64,000 bases of DNA from Perlucidibaca piscinae DSM 21586 (lineage in GTDB: Bacteria; Pseudomonadota; Gammaproteobacteria; Pseudomonadales; Moraxellaceae), in NCBI RefSeq assembly GCF_000420045.1, contig NZ_ATUE01000007.1, positions 186,001-250,000 on the forward strand. The letters are read 5' to 3'. Under the pieces are notes generated by a model, which ran no database searches, was not told the origin of the DNA, and saw nothing but the letters and a program-made list of their open reading frames with translations. How positions within the stretch are numbered: the stretch's first letter is position 1; each line of letters starts with the position of its first letter. Below, piece after piece: positions 47,301 through 56,351 of the stretch. The position numbers were made by a program, and so were the translations under genes.

Positions 47301-48068
47301 TCAAAGGGTGGATACGCAGTGTCCGCCGTCGACGGTGAGGACGCTGCCGTTGATGAAGCTGCCTGCCGGTCCGGCCAGCAGCAGCAGGGCGCCATCGAGT
47401 TCGCCGGGCTGGCCGAGGCGGCGCGCGGGCATGCGCGCGAGCAGGCGCTGGCCGGCCTCGCTGGCGAAGAAGTCCCGGTTGAGATCGGTCTCGATGTAGC
47501 CCGGCGCCAGTGCATTGACGCGGAAGCCGTGGCGCGCGAACTCCAGTGCCTGGGCGCGGGTCAGATGGTGCAGGCCGGCCTTGGCCGCGGCATAGGCGGC
47601 CACACCCTGGGCCACGCGCTCGCCGAGAATCGAGCCGACATGCACGATGCTGCCGCCCAGCCCGCGCGCGCGCCGTGCCTGCACGAAGGCCTTGCTGACC
47701 AGCCACGGCCCCTTGAGGTTGGTGTCGATCACGGCATCCCAGTCGGCTTCGCTCAGGGTATCCGCCATGCCCTCGCGCGCGATGCCGGCGTTGTTGACCA
47801 GGATGGACAGGCTGTCATCACCGGCCCAGCGCAGGGCGTCGGCCAGTGCGGTCTGCACCGAGGTCTCGTCGGTGACGTCCATGGTCACGGCATGGGCACG
47901 GTGGCCGGCGTCGTTCAGCGCCTGCACGGCGGCCTCCAGCGCTTCGACACGGCGCGCCGCCAGCACGACCCGGGCGCCGGCGCGTGCCAGCGTCTCGGCA
48001 AAGTGCAGGCCGAGACCGCCGGAGGCGCCGGTGATGAGCGCGGTGTGCTCTTGCAGGATGTCCGTCAC
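47301..48068 (-). CDS. Short-chain dehydrogenase/reductase
   Basis: Protein of 255 residues: TGASGGLG, NNAG, catalytic Ser in VGSILGE and YAAAKAGLHH with Tyr/Lys. It is a typical 3-oxoacyl or hydroxyacyl-CoA reductase-like SDR with a C-terminal glycine-rich end (VDGGHC). GTG 48066-48068 is used; GGAGAG precedes it by 9 bases. It lies 31 bases upstream of the acyl-CoA dehydrogenase gene. Confidence 0.87.
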   Translation of the reverse strand: MTDILQEHTALITGASGGLGLHFAETLARAGARVVLAARRVEALEAAVQALNDAGHRAHAVTMDVTDETSVQTALADALRWAGDDSLSILVNNAGIAREGMADTLSEADWDAVIDTNLKGPWLVSKAFVQARRARGLGGSIVHVGSILGERVAQGVAAYAAAKAGLHHLTRAQALEFARHGFRVNALAPGYIETDLNRDFFASEAGQRLLARMPARRLGQPGELDGALLLLAGPAGSFINGSVLTVDGGHCVSTL

Positions 48069-48167
48069 CAGGCGCTCTCCGGTCAGTCAGCAGGGGCATC
48101 TCTCAGCGCCCGTTGTCGGGGCGCGGAATCAATGCCTTGTATCATGACCGACCGGTTCTGTCAGTGC

Positions 48168-49481
48168 TCAGGCCGGGTCGGACAGCTCCAGCAGCAGGGC
48201 GGCACCGAGTCCGCCACCGGCACAGGTGGACACCACGGCGTAGCGACCGCCCTCGGTCTGCAGGCGCCGGGCTGCCGTCATCAGCAGGCGTCCTCCGGTG
48301 GCGGCAAACGGGTTGCCCAGCGACAGCGAACCGCCCCAGGGATTGAGCTGGTGCATCGGGATTTCGCCGACCGGACAGTCGCTGCCCAGGCGCTCATGCA
48401 CGAAGCGGGCATCGGCCATGCAGGCACGGTTGATCAGCACCTGTGCCGCGAAGGCCTCGTGGATTTCCCACACCGTGACGTCGGCAAAGCGCAGCCCGTT
48501 GCGCGCCAGCAGGCGTGGAATCGACATCGCCGGTCCCAGCAGCATCTCGTGCTCCAGGCTGTCGACGCCGGTCAGCAGGTAATCGCGCACCTGCGCCAGC
48601 GGCGTCAGACCCAGCTCGGCGGCACGGGCGGCGCTGGTCATCAGCAGCGCGGTGGCACCGTCGGTGAAGCGCGAGGCGTTGCCAGCGGTGATGATGCCAT
48701 GCTGCCGGTCGAAGACCGGGGGCAGGGTGGCCAGGCGCTCGCGGGTGGCATCGGCACGCGGGGTGTTGTCGGCGCGCGCCACCGCACCGCCGGGCACGGT
48801 CACCGGCACGATCTGTTCGGCGTGATGATGGGCGGCTGCGAGGGCGCCGGCATGGCTGCGTGCCGCAAACGCATCGCAGGCCTCGCGCGTGATGCCGAAG
48901 CGACGGACCATGTTCTCGCAGGCCGCGCCCATGGTCAGGCCGGTGGTGGTGTCGCTGCTGGTCGGGATGTCGAGCTGCAGAAAGTCGCGCGCGCGCAGCT
49001 GGCGCAGGGCCTGCAGGCGCTCCGGCGCGGATTTGCGCTGGCGCAGCTTCATCAGCGTGCGGCGGATGTTCTGCGACAGTCGCACCGGCACGTCGGAGAA
49101 GTTCTCGGTGCCGGCAGCGATGCCGGCCTGCACGCGACCGAGCGCGATCTGGTCGCACAGCGACATGACACCGACGCTGGGCGAGATGCCGGCCATGGCC
49201 ACGGTCCAGGCCGGGGTTCGGCTGGGCAGTCCGGCCGCCAGCATGGCCTCGCGCGCCACGTTGGTGGTTTCCACTTCGTGCAGCACGGTGCCCATGATCA
49301 CCTGCTCGGGCACCGCGGGATCGATGCCGGTGCGTTCGAGCAGGCCGCGCAGCGCCTCGGCGCCGAGCTCGTAGCTCATCAGATCGGCATACAGACCGGC
49401 GCTGTCGAGGAAGGCCGTGCGCACGCCGGCGGCCAGAACGGGCTGGCGTTCCGCTGGCAGCGGCTGGGGGCGGAAGCTCAT
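48168..49481 (-). CDS. FadI-like thiolase lacking the nucleophilic cysteine
   Basis: Protein of 437 residues, matching thiolase length. The C-terminal catalytic residues are present: HEAFAAQVL and the TCAGGGLGAA loop. In ungapped comparison with FadI, the first-half Cys (motif RACATSFQAV) is replaced: residue 98 is Gly in AMAGISPSVGV. Thus the acyl-enzyme intermediate cannot form in the usual way. It might be a binding partner, work with another protein, or use a different chemistry. It overlaps the MaoC-like gene by four bases. Confidence 0.82.
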   Translation of the reverse strand: MSFRPQPLPAERQPVLAAGVRTAFLDSAGLYADLMSYELGAEALRGLLERTGIDPAVPEQVIMGTVLHEVETTNVAREAMLAAGLPSRTPAWTVAMAGISPSVGVMSLCDQIALGRVQAGIAAGTENFSDVPVRLSQNIRRTLMKLRQRKSAPERLQALRQLRARDFLQLDIPTSSDTTTGLTMGAACENMVRRFGITREACDAFAARSHAGALAAAHHHAEQIVPVTVPGGAVARADNTPRADATRERLATLPPVFDRQHGIITAGNASRFTDGATALLMTSAARAAELGLTPLAQVRDYLLTGVDSLEHEMLLGPAMSIPRLLARNGLRFADVTVWEIHEAFAAQVLINRACMADARFVHERLGSDCPVGEIPMHQLNPWGGSLSLGNPFAATGGRLLMTAARRLQTEGGRYAVVSTCAGGGLGAALLLELSDPA

Positions 49482-50359
49482 GCGACCTCCTGCGGCAGGA
49501 AGCTGCCGACCTGGTAGACCGTGCCCTCGCCATCTCGCAGGCGCAGCGGACGGCGTCCGTCGCTGCCCGGCTCGGCAACCTCGATCACCAGCTGCGGACT
49601 GGGCAGCGGCAGCGGGCGGATGAAACGCACCTCGATGTCGGCAATTCTCCTGCCCGTGTTCTGAACGGCCTCGAAGACCTGCGCGAAGGCACCGTAGCCA
49701 TGCATGATGCAGCCCTTGAAGCGAGTGCGGCGTGCCACCAGCGGCAGGGTGTGTATGGGGTTGAAGTCGCCTGTCAGGTAGAAGAACTTGACGCCTTCGT
49801 CGGGGCCTGCCTGCCAGTATCCGACCGGCGTGAACACAGGCTCCTCGCGAGGCTCGGCGAGACTGGCCGGGCGATTGCGCAGCACCACCGCCGCCATGGC
49901 ATCAATGACCAGGGCGTCAGGCTGGTGGCTGGTGCCCAGCAGGATTCGGCTGTGCACGCGGGCGCGGTAGCCGTCATCGCTGGCATCGACGAGCTGGCCG
50001 CGCAGGCTCAGGCGCTGGCCGCGCGGCAGCGGCGCATTCACCTGCAGGCGCACGCCCTGGTTGAGCACGCTGAGCATGGGGTAGGGCGACTGCGAGGTGA
50101 GTTCGGCAATCAGTCCCAGGGCCAGCTTGCCACTGGCCAGGTGTGGCGGAATCTCGTCGGCATAGCGACCGGCAGGTGCCCCTGACCAGCGAGCATAGGT
50201 GTCGATCAAGGCATCCGATGGCGCTGGCAGCTCGCGCTGCAGCCAGTCGCCGGGGCGGGCGCTCTTCACGGGCAGGTAGGAGGTCACGGCGCCACGCAGG
50301 AAGGCGGTGATGTTGGGGAGCTGCTCGCGCAGCAGGCGTGCGGGTACGGCGACCGTCAT
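49478..50359 (-). CDS. MaoC-like hot-dog protein
   Basis: Protein of 293 residues. The hydratase motif of the hot-dog fold is present as YLTGDFNPIHTLPLVARR, containing the Asp and His of R-specific enoyl-CoA hydratases, followed by FKGCIMHGYG. The first half is a degenerate second hot-dog. It may hydrate enoyl-CoA. Its stop is inside the thiolase start (ATGA). The upstream region holds AGTGACA repeats shared with the divergent AraC gene. Confidence 0.78.
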   Translation of the reverse strand: MTVAVPARLLREQLPNITAFLRGAVTSYLPVKSARPGDWLQRELPAPSDALIDTYARWSGAPAGRYADEIPPHLASGKLALGLIAELTSQSPYPMLSVLNQGVRLQVNAPLPRGQRLSLRGQLVDASDDGYRARVHSRILLGTSHQPDALVIDAMAAVVLRNRPASLAEPREEPVFTPVGYWQAGPDEGVKFFYLTGDFNPIHTLPLVARRTRFKGCIMHGYGAFAQVFEAVQNTGRRIADIEVRFIRPLPLPSPQLVIEVAEPGSDGRRPLRLRDGEGTVYQVGSFLPQEVA

Positions 50360-50434
50360 GACAGGAAACTCTCCGGACAGGGTAGGACAGTGATCCGATC
50401 TTGCCTGCGCTGTCCAGTCTGCAGAAGAGAGGTG

Positions 50435-50463
50435 AGTGACACTCTGGCAGGTAGAAAGTGACA
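50435..50463. promoter_or_regulatory. AGTGACA direct repeats between MaoC-like and AraC genes
   Basis: AGTGACA occurs at 50435-50441 and 50457-50463, 22 bp apart, about two helical turns, in the 127-base divergent gap. It could be the AraC-type operator. Confidence 0.35.
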
Positions 50464-50486
50464 AAGGGTCCGGGCATCATGGCGGC

Positions 50487-51485
50487 ATGATGCGATATCC
50501 CGTGACCTATCTGCGCCTGCTGGCGCGTGCCATGCGCCTCGACGATGACGGCCTTGCCCGGCTGGTCGAGGGCACCGCGCTGCGCGTCGAGGACCTGACC
50601 CGGCTCGACGGCGAGGTCAGCGAAGTCGACTACCAGCGCATCGTGGCACGTGCTCTGAGCATGGATCCGCGCCCCGACCTGGCGCTGGCGGTGGCGTCGC
50701 GGTTGCCGGTGACGGCGCACGGTCCGCTTGGCGTGCTGCTCTCGGCCAGTCCCACGCTCGGCGATGCCTGGGCAGCACTGGAGCGCTTCCACAGCCTGCG
50801 CGTGCCGGGCGTGCAGCTGCAGCGTGCCTTCACCCGCGACGCGCTTATCCTCACCCTGACCGTGGCTGATCCGGAAAGTCCGGTCGGCCGCTTCTGCCTC
50901 GAGGCCACGGCGCTGTGCATTCTGGGCGGCTTCGACCTGGTGCTGGGCTACCGCCTGCGCGAGGCACAGATCCGCTTCGGCTATGCCGCACCGGCTCATG
51001 CCGATCGCTACGCCACCTATTTCAGCTCACCAGTGAGCTTTGCCAGCGGGCCGACCTGCATCCAGGTGCCGCTGCGTCTGCTGCAGCAGCCCAATCTGCT
51101 CGCGGATCCCGGCGCCTGGGAGGCAGCCGTGCAGGCCTGCGAGGCGCTGACCGCCCAGCGCGACAGCAGCAGTCGCTGGAGCGAGCGCATCACCCGCCTG
51201 CTGCAGCAGAATCCGGGCCAGCGCTGGCAGCTGGCGGCGCTGGCGGAACACTGGGGCATGTCGTCGCGCACGCTGATGCGCTATCTCAAGTCCGAGGGCA
51301 CGTCCTATCAGGATCTGCTCGATCAGGTGCTGTCGCAGCAGGCGCGCGTGCTGCTTGAGCGCGCCGATCACACCGTGGAGTCGGTGGCCCTGAGTCTCGG
51401 CTACCAGGATGCCACGGCCTTTCGCCGGGCCCACAAGCGCTGGTTCGGCACGGCACCCCGGCAGGGCTCGTCCCCAGGAGAATGA
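50487..51485 (+). CDS. AraC-family regulator with arabinose-binding/OruR-like domain
   Basis: Protein of 332 residues: an N-terminal sensory domain followed by the AraC helix-turn-helix (WQLAALAEHWGMSSRTLMRYL and TVESVALSLGYQDATAFRRAH). It is divergent from the MaoC-thiolase-SDR-dehydrogenase genes and may control them. ATG 50487 or the next codon are equally possible starts. It ends 2 bases before the methyltransferase start. Confidence 0.87.
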   Translation: MMRYPVTYLRLLARAMRLDDDGLARLVEGTALRVEDLTRLDGEVSEVDYQRIVARALSMDPRPDLALAVASRLPVTAHGPLGVLLSASPTLGDAWAALERFHSLRVPGVQLQRAFTRDALILTLTVADPESPVGRFCLEATALCILGGFDLVLGYRLREAQIRFGYAAPAHADRYATYFSSPVSFASGPTCIQVPLRLLQQPNLLADPGAWEAAVQACEALTAQRDSSSRWSERITRLLQQNPGQRWQLAALAEHWGMSSRTLMRYLKSEGTSYQDLLDQVLSQQARVLLERADHTVESVALSLGYQDATAFRRAHKRWFGTAPRQGSSPGE

Positions 51486-51487
51486 TC

Positions 51488-52132
51488 ATGATCGGTTCGT
51501 GGTATGAGCGGCGCGTGTTGCCGCATCTGATTGACTGCGCCTGCGGCATGAAGGCGATAGACCGCGAGCGTGCCCGCATCGTGCCGCGTGCGCGCGGCGA
51601 GGTGCTGGAGATCGGCATCGGCACCGGTCTCAACCTGGCGCATTACCGGGCGGAGCAGATCACCCGGCTGTGCGGGCTGGATCCGTCGCTGGCGCTGCAC
51701 GACATCGCGGCGGATCGCCTGCAACGCAGCGGTCTGGTGCTGGAGCTGATTCCGCTGTCGGCTGAGCGCATCCCGGTGCCGGACCGGCAGTTCGACAGCG
51801 TGGTCTGCACCTTCACGCTGTGCACGATTCCGGACCCGCTGGCGGCGCTGGCCGAACTGCGACGCGTGCTCAAGCCCGGTGGCGAGCTGCTGTTCAGCGA
51901 GCACGGGCTGTCACCGGATGCCGGTGTCGAGCGCTGGCAGCACTGGCTGACCCCGGTCTGGAAGCCCTTTGCCGGAGGCTGCCATCTCGATCGTGACATG
52001 CCTGCGCTGCTTGCCGACGGCGGTTTTGACATCGTCGAGCTGGATCAGCATTACGTGACCGGCCCGCGTCCCATGACCTGGATCAGCACCGGCGTGGCGA
52101 GACCGCGGCCATTTGCGGGCACTGTCGCGTGA
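51488..52132 (+). CDS. Class I SAM-dependent methyltransferase
   Basis: Protein of 214 residues. SAM motif VLEIGIGTGLNL is near residue 40, followed by GLDPSL, DSVVCTFTLCTI and LKPGGELLFSEHG. It resembles METTL7-like methyltransferases. The start ATG 51488 follows AGGAG by 7 bases. Its target molecule is unknown. Confidence 0.85.
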   Translation: MIGSWYERRVLPHLIDCACGMKAIDRERARIVPRARGEVLEIGIGTGLNLAHYRAEQITRLCGLDPSLALHDIAADRLQRSGLVLELIPLSAERIPVPDRQFDSVVCTFTLCTIPDPLAALAELRRVLKPGGELLFSEHGLSPDAGVERWQHWLTPVWKPFAGGCHLDRDMPALLADGGFDIVELDQHYVTGPRPMTWISTGVARPRPFAGTVA

Positions 52133-52143
52133 GGTGGCGTCAA

Positions 52144-52165
52144 GCCCGGTCATCTGCCGCCGGGC
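52144..52165 (+). terminator. Possible hairpin after the methyltransferase
   Basis: GCCCGG/CCGGGC arms with a 10-base loop 11 bases after the methyltransferase stop. No T tract. Confidence 0.3.
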
Positions 52166-52256
52166 AGCGCATGCCGACCGCTGTCATGAAACTGCAACAG
52201 CTTTATGATTGGGACTTCGGATACACTCGAATGATCAAAAAATTCAACGGGATACC

Positions 52257-52895
52257 ATGGCGCGTCTGATTGCGGTGGCACAGCTCAAGGGCGGTGCCGG
52301 TAAAAGCACGCTGGCAACCAATCTGGCTGGTGAGCTGGCGCGGGAGTTTCGCACCGGGCTGATTGATGCCGACATGCCGCAGGGCACGTCGTCGCATTGG
52401 GCCGAGCTGCGCGGCGATCCGGAATTGCAGGTGATCACCGCCGAGAATGTCACCCAGCTGGGTGCCGCCGTTGAGCAGTTCGACAGCAGCTGCGATGTCG
52501 TGGTCATTGATCTTCCGCCGCGCAGTCACAAGTTTCTGCGCGAGATCATGGCCTACACCGATCTGGTGCTGATGCCGCTGACCGCGTCACCGGCCGATGT
52601 CTGGGCCACCGAGCAGCTGGTTGATGTCGTGCGCGAGGCCAAGAAGACCAGCAAGCGACTGAAGGCACGCCTGGTCTGGAACCGTCTGCGTCCGGGCAAG
52701 TCCACCGAGGTCTTCATGGCAACCACGGCAGCCAGCATACGCGCCAAGGAGTGCGAATCCCGCCTGGGTCAGCGCAATGCCTACCTCGATGCCATGGGCC
52801 ACGGGCGCACGGTGTGCGAAGGCCGCGATGCCAAGGCCTGCGAGGAGTTCCGCGCCTTCGTCGCCGAGGTCAAGACCCAGCTCAAGCTCGCGTAA
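52257..52895 (+). CDS. Orphan ParA-family ATPase
   Basis: Protein of 212 residues. A deviant Walker A motif KGGAGKST is near residue 11 and a Walker B-like VVVIDLPP follows. ParA-type ATPases partition DNA, plasmids or large complexes in the cell. No ParB or centromere-like repeats are seen, so it acts alone or with a distant partner. It is followed by a BLUF photoreceptor after 94 bases. ATG 52257 is preceded by a weak AACGGG element. Confidence 0.82.
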   Translation: MARLIAVAQLKGGAGKSTLATNLAGELAREFRTGLIDADMPQGTSSHWAELRGDPELQVITAENVTQLGAAVEQFDSSCDVVVIDLPPRSHKFLREIMAYTDLVLMPLTASPADVWATEQLVDVVREAKKTSKRLKARLVWNRLRPGKSTEVFMATTAASIRAKECESRLGQRNAYLDAMGHGRTVCEGRDAKACEEFRAFVAEVKTQLKLA

Positions 52896-52989
52896 CGCGC
52901 CCGCAACAGGCGGTAACGCGTTCGCAACAGCAGTCTGCCCGGGCTTCCGGCACGCTCGATGACAGCATCCGAGTGGCTGGAGTGGTCCC

Positions 52990-53442
52990 ATGTATCTCGT
53001 CAACATGCTCTACGTGAGTCGCACCGACCCGTCGTTCAACCCCGACGACATCGCGCAGATCCTCGAATCGTCTGCGCGCAACAACGCGCGCCGGGGCATC
53101 ACCGGCATCCTGGCCTTCAACAGCAGCTACTTCCTGCAATGCCTGGAAGGCTCGCGCTCGGCCGTCAACAGCGCCTACCACGCCATTCTCAATGACAAGC
53201 GCCATCACAGCCCGGTGCTGCTGGCCTATCACGAGATCCACCAGCGCCAGTTCCCGCAGTGGGCCATGGGCTACATCGGCGAGAACCTTTTCTCGCAGGA
53301 AATCCTGCTGCGCTACTCCAACTCCTCCGAGTTCAAGCCCTACGAGCTCAGCGGCCAGAGCGCGGCAGGACTGCTGGTGGAGCTGGCCAGCCACGTGCCC
53401 ACGCTGTCGTCGGTGCCGCACCTGAAGACGGTGTCCAACTGA
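52990..53442 (+). CDS. BLUF-domain blue-light photoreceptor
   Basis: Protein of 150 residues. The BLUF signature residues match the PixD/Slr1694 positions: Y8, N32, Q50, W91 and M93. The domain binds FAD and responds to blue light by rearranging hydrogen bonds at Q50. A C-terminal tail of about 50 residues has no catalytic domain, so output is through protein contacts. It lies upstream of two photolyase/cryptochrome genes, so it may report light to them or to the ParA-like protein. Confidence 0.9.
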   Translation: MYLVNMLYVSRTDPSFNPDDIAQILESSARNNARRGITGILAFNSSYFLQCLEGSRSAVNSAYHAILNDKRHHSPVLLAYHEIHQRQFPQWAMGYIGENLFSQEILLRYSNSSEFKPYELSGQSAAGLLVELASHVPTLSSVPHLKTVSN

Positions 53443-53526
53443 TTGACGCGGTTGTCCATGGCTTGACCACCCGTCACCGGACGCCACCAGCGGTGAAATA
53501 CCGGTTCCCTGCCATCGGAACCGGAC

Positions 53527-55062
53527 ATGCCCTGCCAACTGGTGTGGTTCAAGCGTGACCTGCGCTGCCAGGATCACCAGCCGCTGCTGGAGGCGGCCCG
53601 GCACGGACAGGTGCTGTGCCTGTACGTGATCGAGCCCGACTACTGGTCAGGCAGCGACGTTTCCGCCCGTCACTACGGTTTCCTGCGCGAGAGTCTGCGC
53701 GACCTGTCCGCCGATCTGCGCGCGCACGGTCTGACCCTGCACGTGGTGCAGGGCGACGTGCTCGAGGTGTTGCGCCATCTGCACCGGACCGTCGGTCTGT
53801 CGGCCATCCATGCCCATGAGGAAACCGGCAATGCCTGGACCTTCGCACGCGACCGCGCGGTGCGCGCCTGGTGCCGCGACCAGGGCGTGACATGCCGTGA
53901 ATACCGCCAGTTCGGCGTGTTCCGGGGGCTGGCCGACCGCGACCACTGGCTGCGCGGCTGGGAGGCCCAGATGGCTGTACCATGCCACCAGCTGCCCGAT
54001 GTCATCACCGGCGACACCCGGCCCGAGCTGGTCCGGCAGCTGCCATCCGCCACGCGCCTCGGCCTGCCGGACGAGGACGCGCCCGGGCGACAGCATGGCG
54101 GTCGTCATGCCGCCGACGCGGTGCTGGCCAGCTTCCTGACCGAGCGCTCGGCCAGCTACCGGGGTGGCATCTCGTCGCCGCTGTCGGCGCCCACGGCCTG
54201 TTCGCGGCTGTCACCCTACCTGGCCTGGGGCTGCCTGAGCCTGCGTGAGGTGGTGCAGGCCACCCGTGCGCAACGGGCACGGCTGCCGCCGGATGCCGCC
54301 TTCCAGCGTCGCGGTCTCGATGCCTTCGTCAGCCGGCTGTACTGGCACTGCCATTTCATCCAGAAGCTGGAGAGCGAGCCCGAGCTGGAGTGGCGCAATC
54401 TGCATCGCGGCTATGACGGTCTGCGCGAAGCCGACTGGCAGCCCGCGCATTTCACGGCGCTTGTCGAGGGACGCACCGGCTGGCCGCTGGTCGATGCCTG
54501 CGTCGCCATGCTGCGTCACACCGGCTGGATCAACTTCCGCATGCGCGCCATGCTGGTGTCGGTGGCCGCCTATCCGCTCTGGCTGCACTGGCGGCCCGTG
54601 GGCGAGTGGCTGGCACGGCAGTTCGTCGACTACGAGCCAGGCATTCACTGGAGCCAGCTGCAGATGCAGTCCGGCACCACCGGCATCAACATTCCGCGCA
54701 TCTACAACCCGATCAAGCAGGCGCGCGACCATGATCCGCAGGGCCGCTTCGTGCGGCGCTGGCTGCCGGCCCTGCGCCAGCTGCCGGATGCCTGGCTGTT
54801 CGAGCCCTGGCGCTTGCCGGAGTCCTTGCAGCAGCGCTACGGCCTGCGTGTCGGCCACGAACTGCCGGCCCCGGTTGTCGATCTCGAGCAGGCCACGCGG
54901 CTGGCGCGTCAGCGACTGTTCGAGCGCCGTGGCGATCCCGAGGTGCGTGCCGCCAAGGCAGCCGTGATCACGCGGCATGGCTCGCGCCAGCGTCCGGCAG
55001 CGCGCAACCGGGCGTCTGCCAGCCGGCCGGATACCCGCCACCAGATGGAGCTTCCGTTGTGA
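53527..55062 (+). CDS. Photolyase/cryptochrome family protein
   Basis: Protein of 511 residues. An N-terminal antenna domain begins LVWFKRDLRCQD, and the FAD-binding domain shows GWINFRMRAML and QMQSGTTGINIPRIYNP motifs. These are features of the photolyase/cryptochrome superfamily of CPD- or (6-4)-like enzymes that use light to repair DNA or act as sensors. The exact class cannot be set by eye. Its stop overlaps the GTG start of the cryptochrome that follows. Confidence 0.85.
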   Translation: MPCQLVWFKRDLRCQDHQPLLEAARHGQVLCLYVIEPDYWSGSDVSARHYGFLRESLRDLSADLRAHGLTLHVVQGDVLEVLRHLHRTVGLSAIHAHEETGNAWTFARDRAVRAWCRDQGVTCREYRQFGVFRGLADRDHWLRGWEAQMAVPCHQLPDVITGDTRPELVRQLPSATRLGLPDEDAPGRQHGGRHAADAVLASFLTERSASYRGGISSPLSAPTACSRLSPYLAWGCLSLREVVQATRAQRARLPPDAAFQRRGLDAFVSRLYWHCHFIQKLESEPELEWRNLHRGYDGLREADWQPAHFTALVEGRTGWPLVDACVAMLRHTGWINFRMRAMLVSVAAYPLWLHWRPVGEWLARQFVDYEPGIHWSQLQMQSGTTGINIPRIYNPIKQARDHDPQGRFVRRWLPALRQLPDAWLFEPWRLPESLQQRYGLRVGHELPAPVVDLEQATRLARQRLFERRGDPEVRAAKAAVITRHGSRQRPAARNRASASRPDTRHQMELPL

Positions 55063-56351
55063 CCACCGTCATCTACTGGTTTCGCAGCGACTGCCGCGTG
55101 CATGACCACCCCGGACTGCAAGCCGCGCTGCGTGACGCCACCCGGCTGCTGCCGGTATTCGTTGACGATCCGCGTCAGCAGCAGCCTGATCGCTGGGGCT
55201 TTGCGCCGCGCGGCCGGCACCGCCAGGTCTTTCTCGCCGACACGCTGGCCGATCTCGACGCCAGTCTGCGCCGCCTGGGCAACGGCCTCGAGATCGTCAC
55301 TGGCACGCCGGAGACGGTGCTGCCGGCGCTGGCGCGGGCCTGCGGCGCCAGCCGCATCGTCTGCGAGGACATTCCCTGTCCGCAGGAGCAGGACGCGGTG
55401 CGGGCGATCAGGGCTGCCGGCATCACGGTGCAGACGATCTGGCACGCGACCCTGATCGCTCCGCCTCAGCTGCCGTTTGCGGTCGCCGACCTGCCCGGCG
55501 TGTTCACGCGATTCCGGGTGCGTATCGAGGAGGCCGGCGTGCTGCCCCTGCAGCCCCTGCCCGAGCCAGTCAGTCTGCCACCACGGCCTGCAGCCTGCCC
55601 CGTGCCGGATGTTCCGCCGCGTCTGGCGCGCCCGGAGCCGGCACACGATCCCCGCAGCGCCTTCCCTTATGCCGAGCCGGCCTGGCAGGGCGGCGAGCAG
55701 GCGGCATTGCGTCATCTGCATGCCTATTTCAGCGATGACCGGGCACCGACCTACAAGGCCACGCGCAACGGTCTGACCGGCACCAGCTATTCCAGCAAGT
55801 GGTCACCCTGGCTGGCCACCGGGGCGCTGTCGCCGCGCAGGGTGTTCGCCGCGCTGCGCGACCACGAGGCCGAGGCCGGTGTCAGCGACGGCAGCTACTG
55901 GCTGTGGTTCGAGCTGCTCTGGCGTGATTACTTCCGCTTCCTGCATGCCCGTCATGGCAGTCGCCTGTACCGCGTCGAGGGGCTTGGACAGCTGCCCCCG
56001 CCGCGTCACGATGCCCGACGGTTCGCCGACTGGTGCGCCGGTCGCAGCGGACAGGCCTTCGTCGATGCCGGGATGCGCGATCTGGCGGCCACCGGCTTCC
56101 TGTCCAACCGGATGCGCCAGATGGTCGCCAGCTGGCTGATCCATGATGTGCCGGGTGACTGGCGGGCCGGGGCGGCCTGGTTCGAGTCGCAGCTGATGGA
56201 TTACGACCCCTGCAGCAACCAGGGCAACTGGCTCTATCTGGCCGGGCGCGGCACCGATCCGCGTGGCGTGCGCCGTTTCTGTCCGCGTCGACAGGCCGAG
56301 CAGTACGACCCGGACGGTGCCTATCGACGCGTGTGGTCGGCCAGGGCCTGA
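55059..56351 (+). CDS. DASH-like cryptochrome
   Basis: Protein of 430 residues. The N-terminal antenna domain starts VIYWFRSDCRVHDH. The FAD domain contains TYKATRNGLTGTSYSSKWSPWLATGALSPR split over a few segments, WFELLWRDYFRF and DYDPCSNQGNWLYLAGRGTDPRG, all characteristic of DASH cryptochromes. They repair single-stranded DNA photoproducts or act as light sensors. GTG start overlaps the previous stop (GTGA). Its 3' end overlaps the convergent AraC gene by 31 bases. Confidence 0.88.
   Translation: MTTVIYWFRSDCRVHDHPGLQAALRDATRLLPVFVDDPRQQQPDRWGFAPRGRHRQVFLADTLADLDASLRRLGNGLEIVTGTPETVLPALARACGASRIVCEDIPCPQEQDAVRAIRAAGITVQTIWHATLIAPPQLPFAVADLPGVFTRFRVRIEEAGVLPLQPLPEPVSLPPRPAACPVPDVPPRLARPEPAHDPRSAFPYAEPAWQGGEQAALRHLHAYFSDDRAPTYKATRNGLTGTSYSSKWSPWLATGALSPRRVFAALRDHEAEAGVSDGSYWLWFELLWRDYFRFLHARHGSRLYRVEGLGQLPPPRHDARRFADWCAGRSGQAFVDAGMRDLAATGFLSNRMRQMVASWLIHDVPGDWRAGAAWFESQLMDYDPCSNQGNWLYLAGRGTDPRGVRRFCPRRQAEQYDPDGAYRRVWSARA

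Noticed and set aside
47319..49517. 732-residue plus-strand open frame
   Set aside because: It lies across the SDR and thiolase genes, with low-complexity His/Gln/Gly sequence and no domain; a mirror of real genes.
52257..52895. Plasmid partition locus around the ParA gene
   Set aside because: No ParB gene, no iteron or parS-like repeats, and neighbours are chromosomal.
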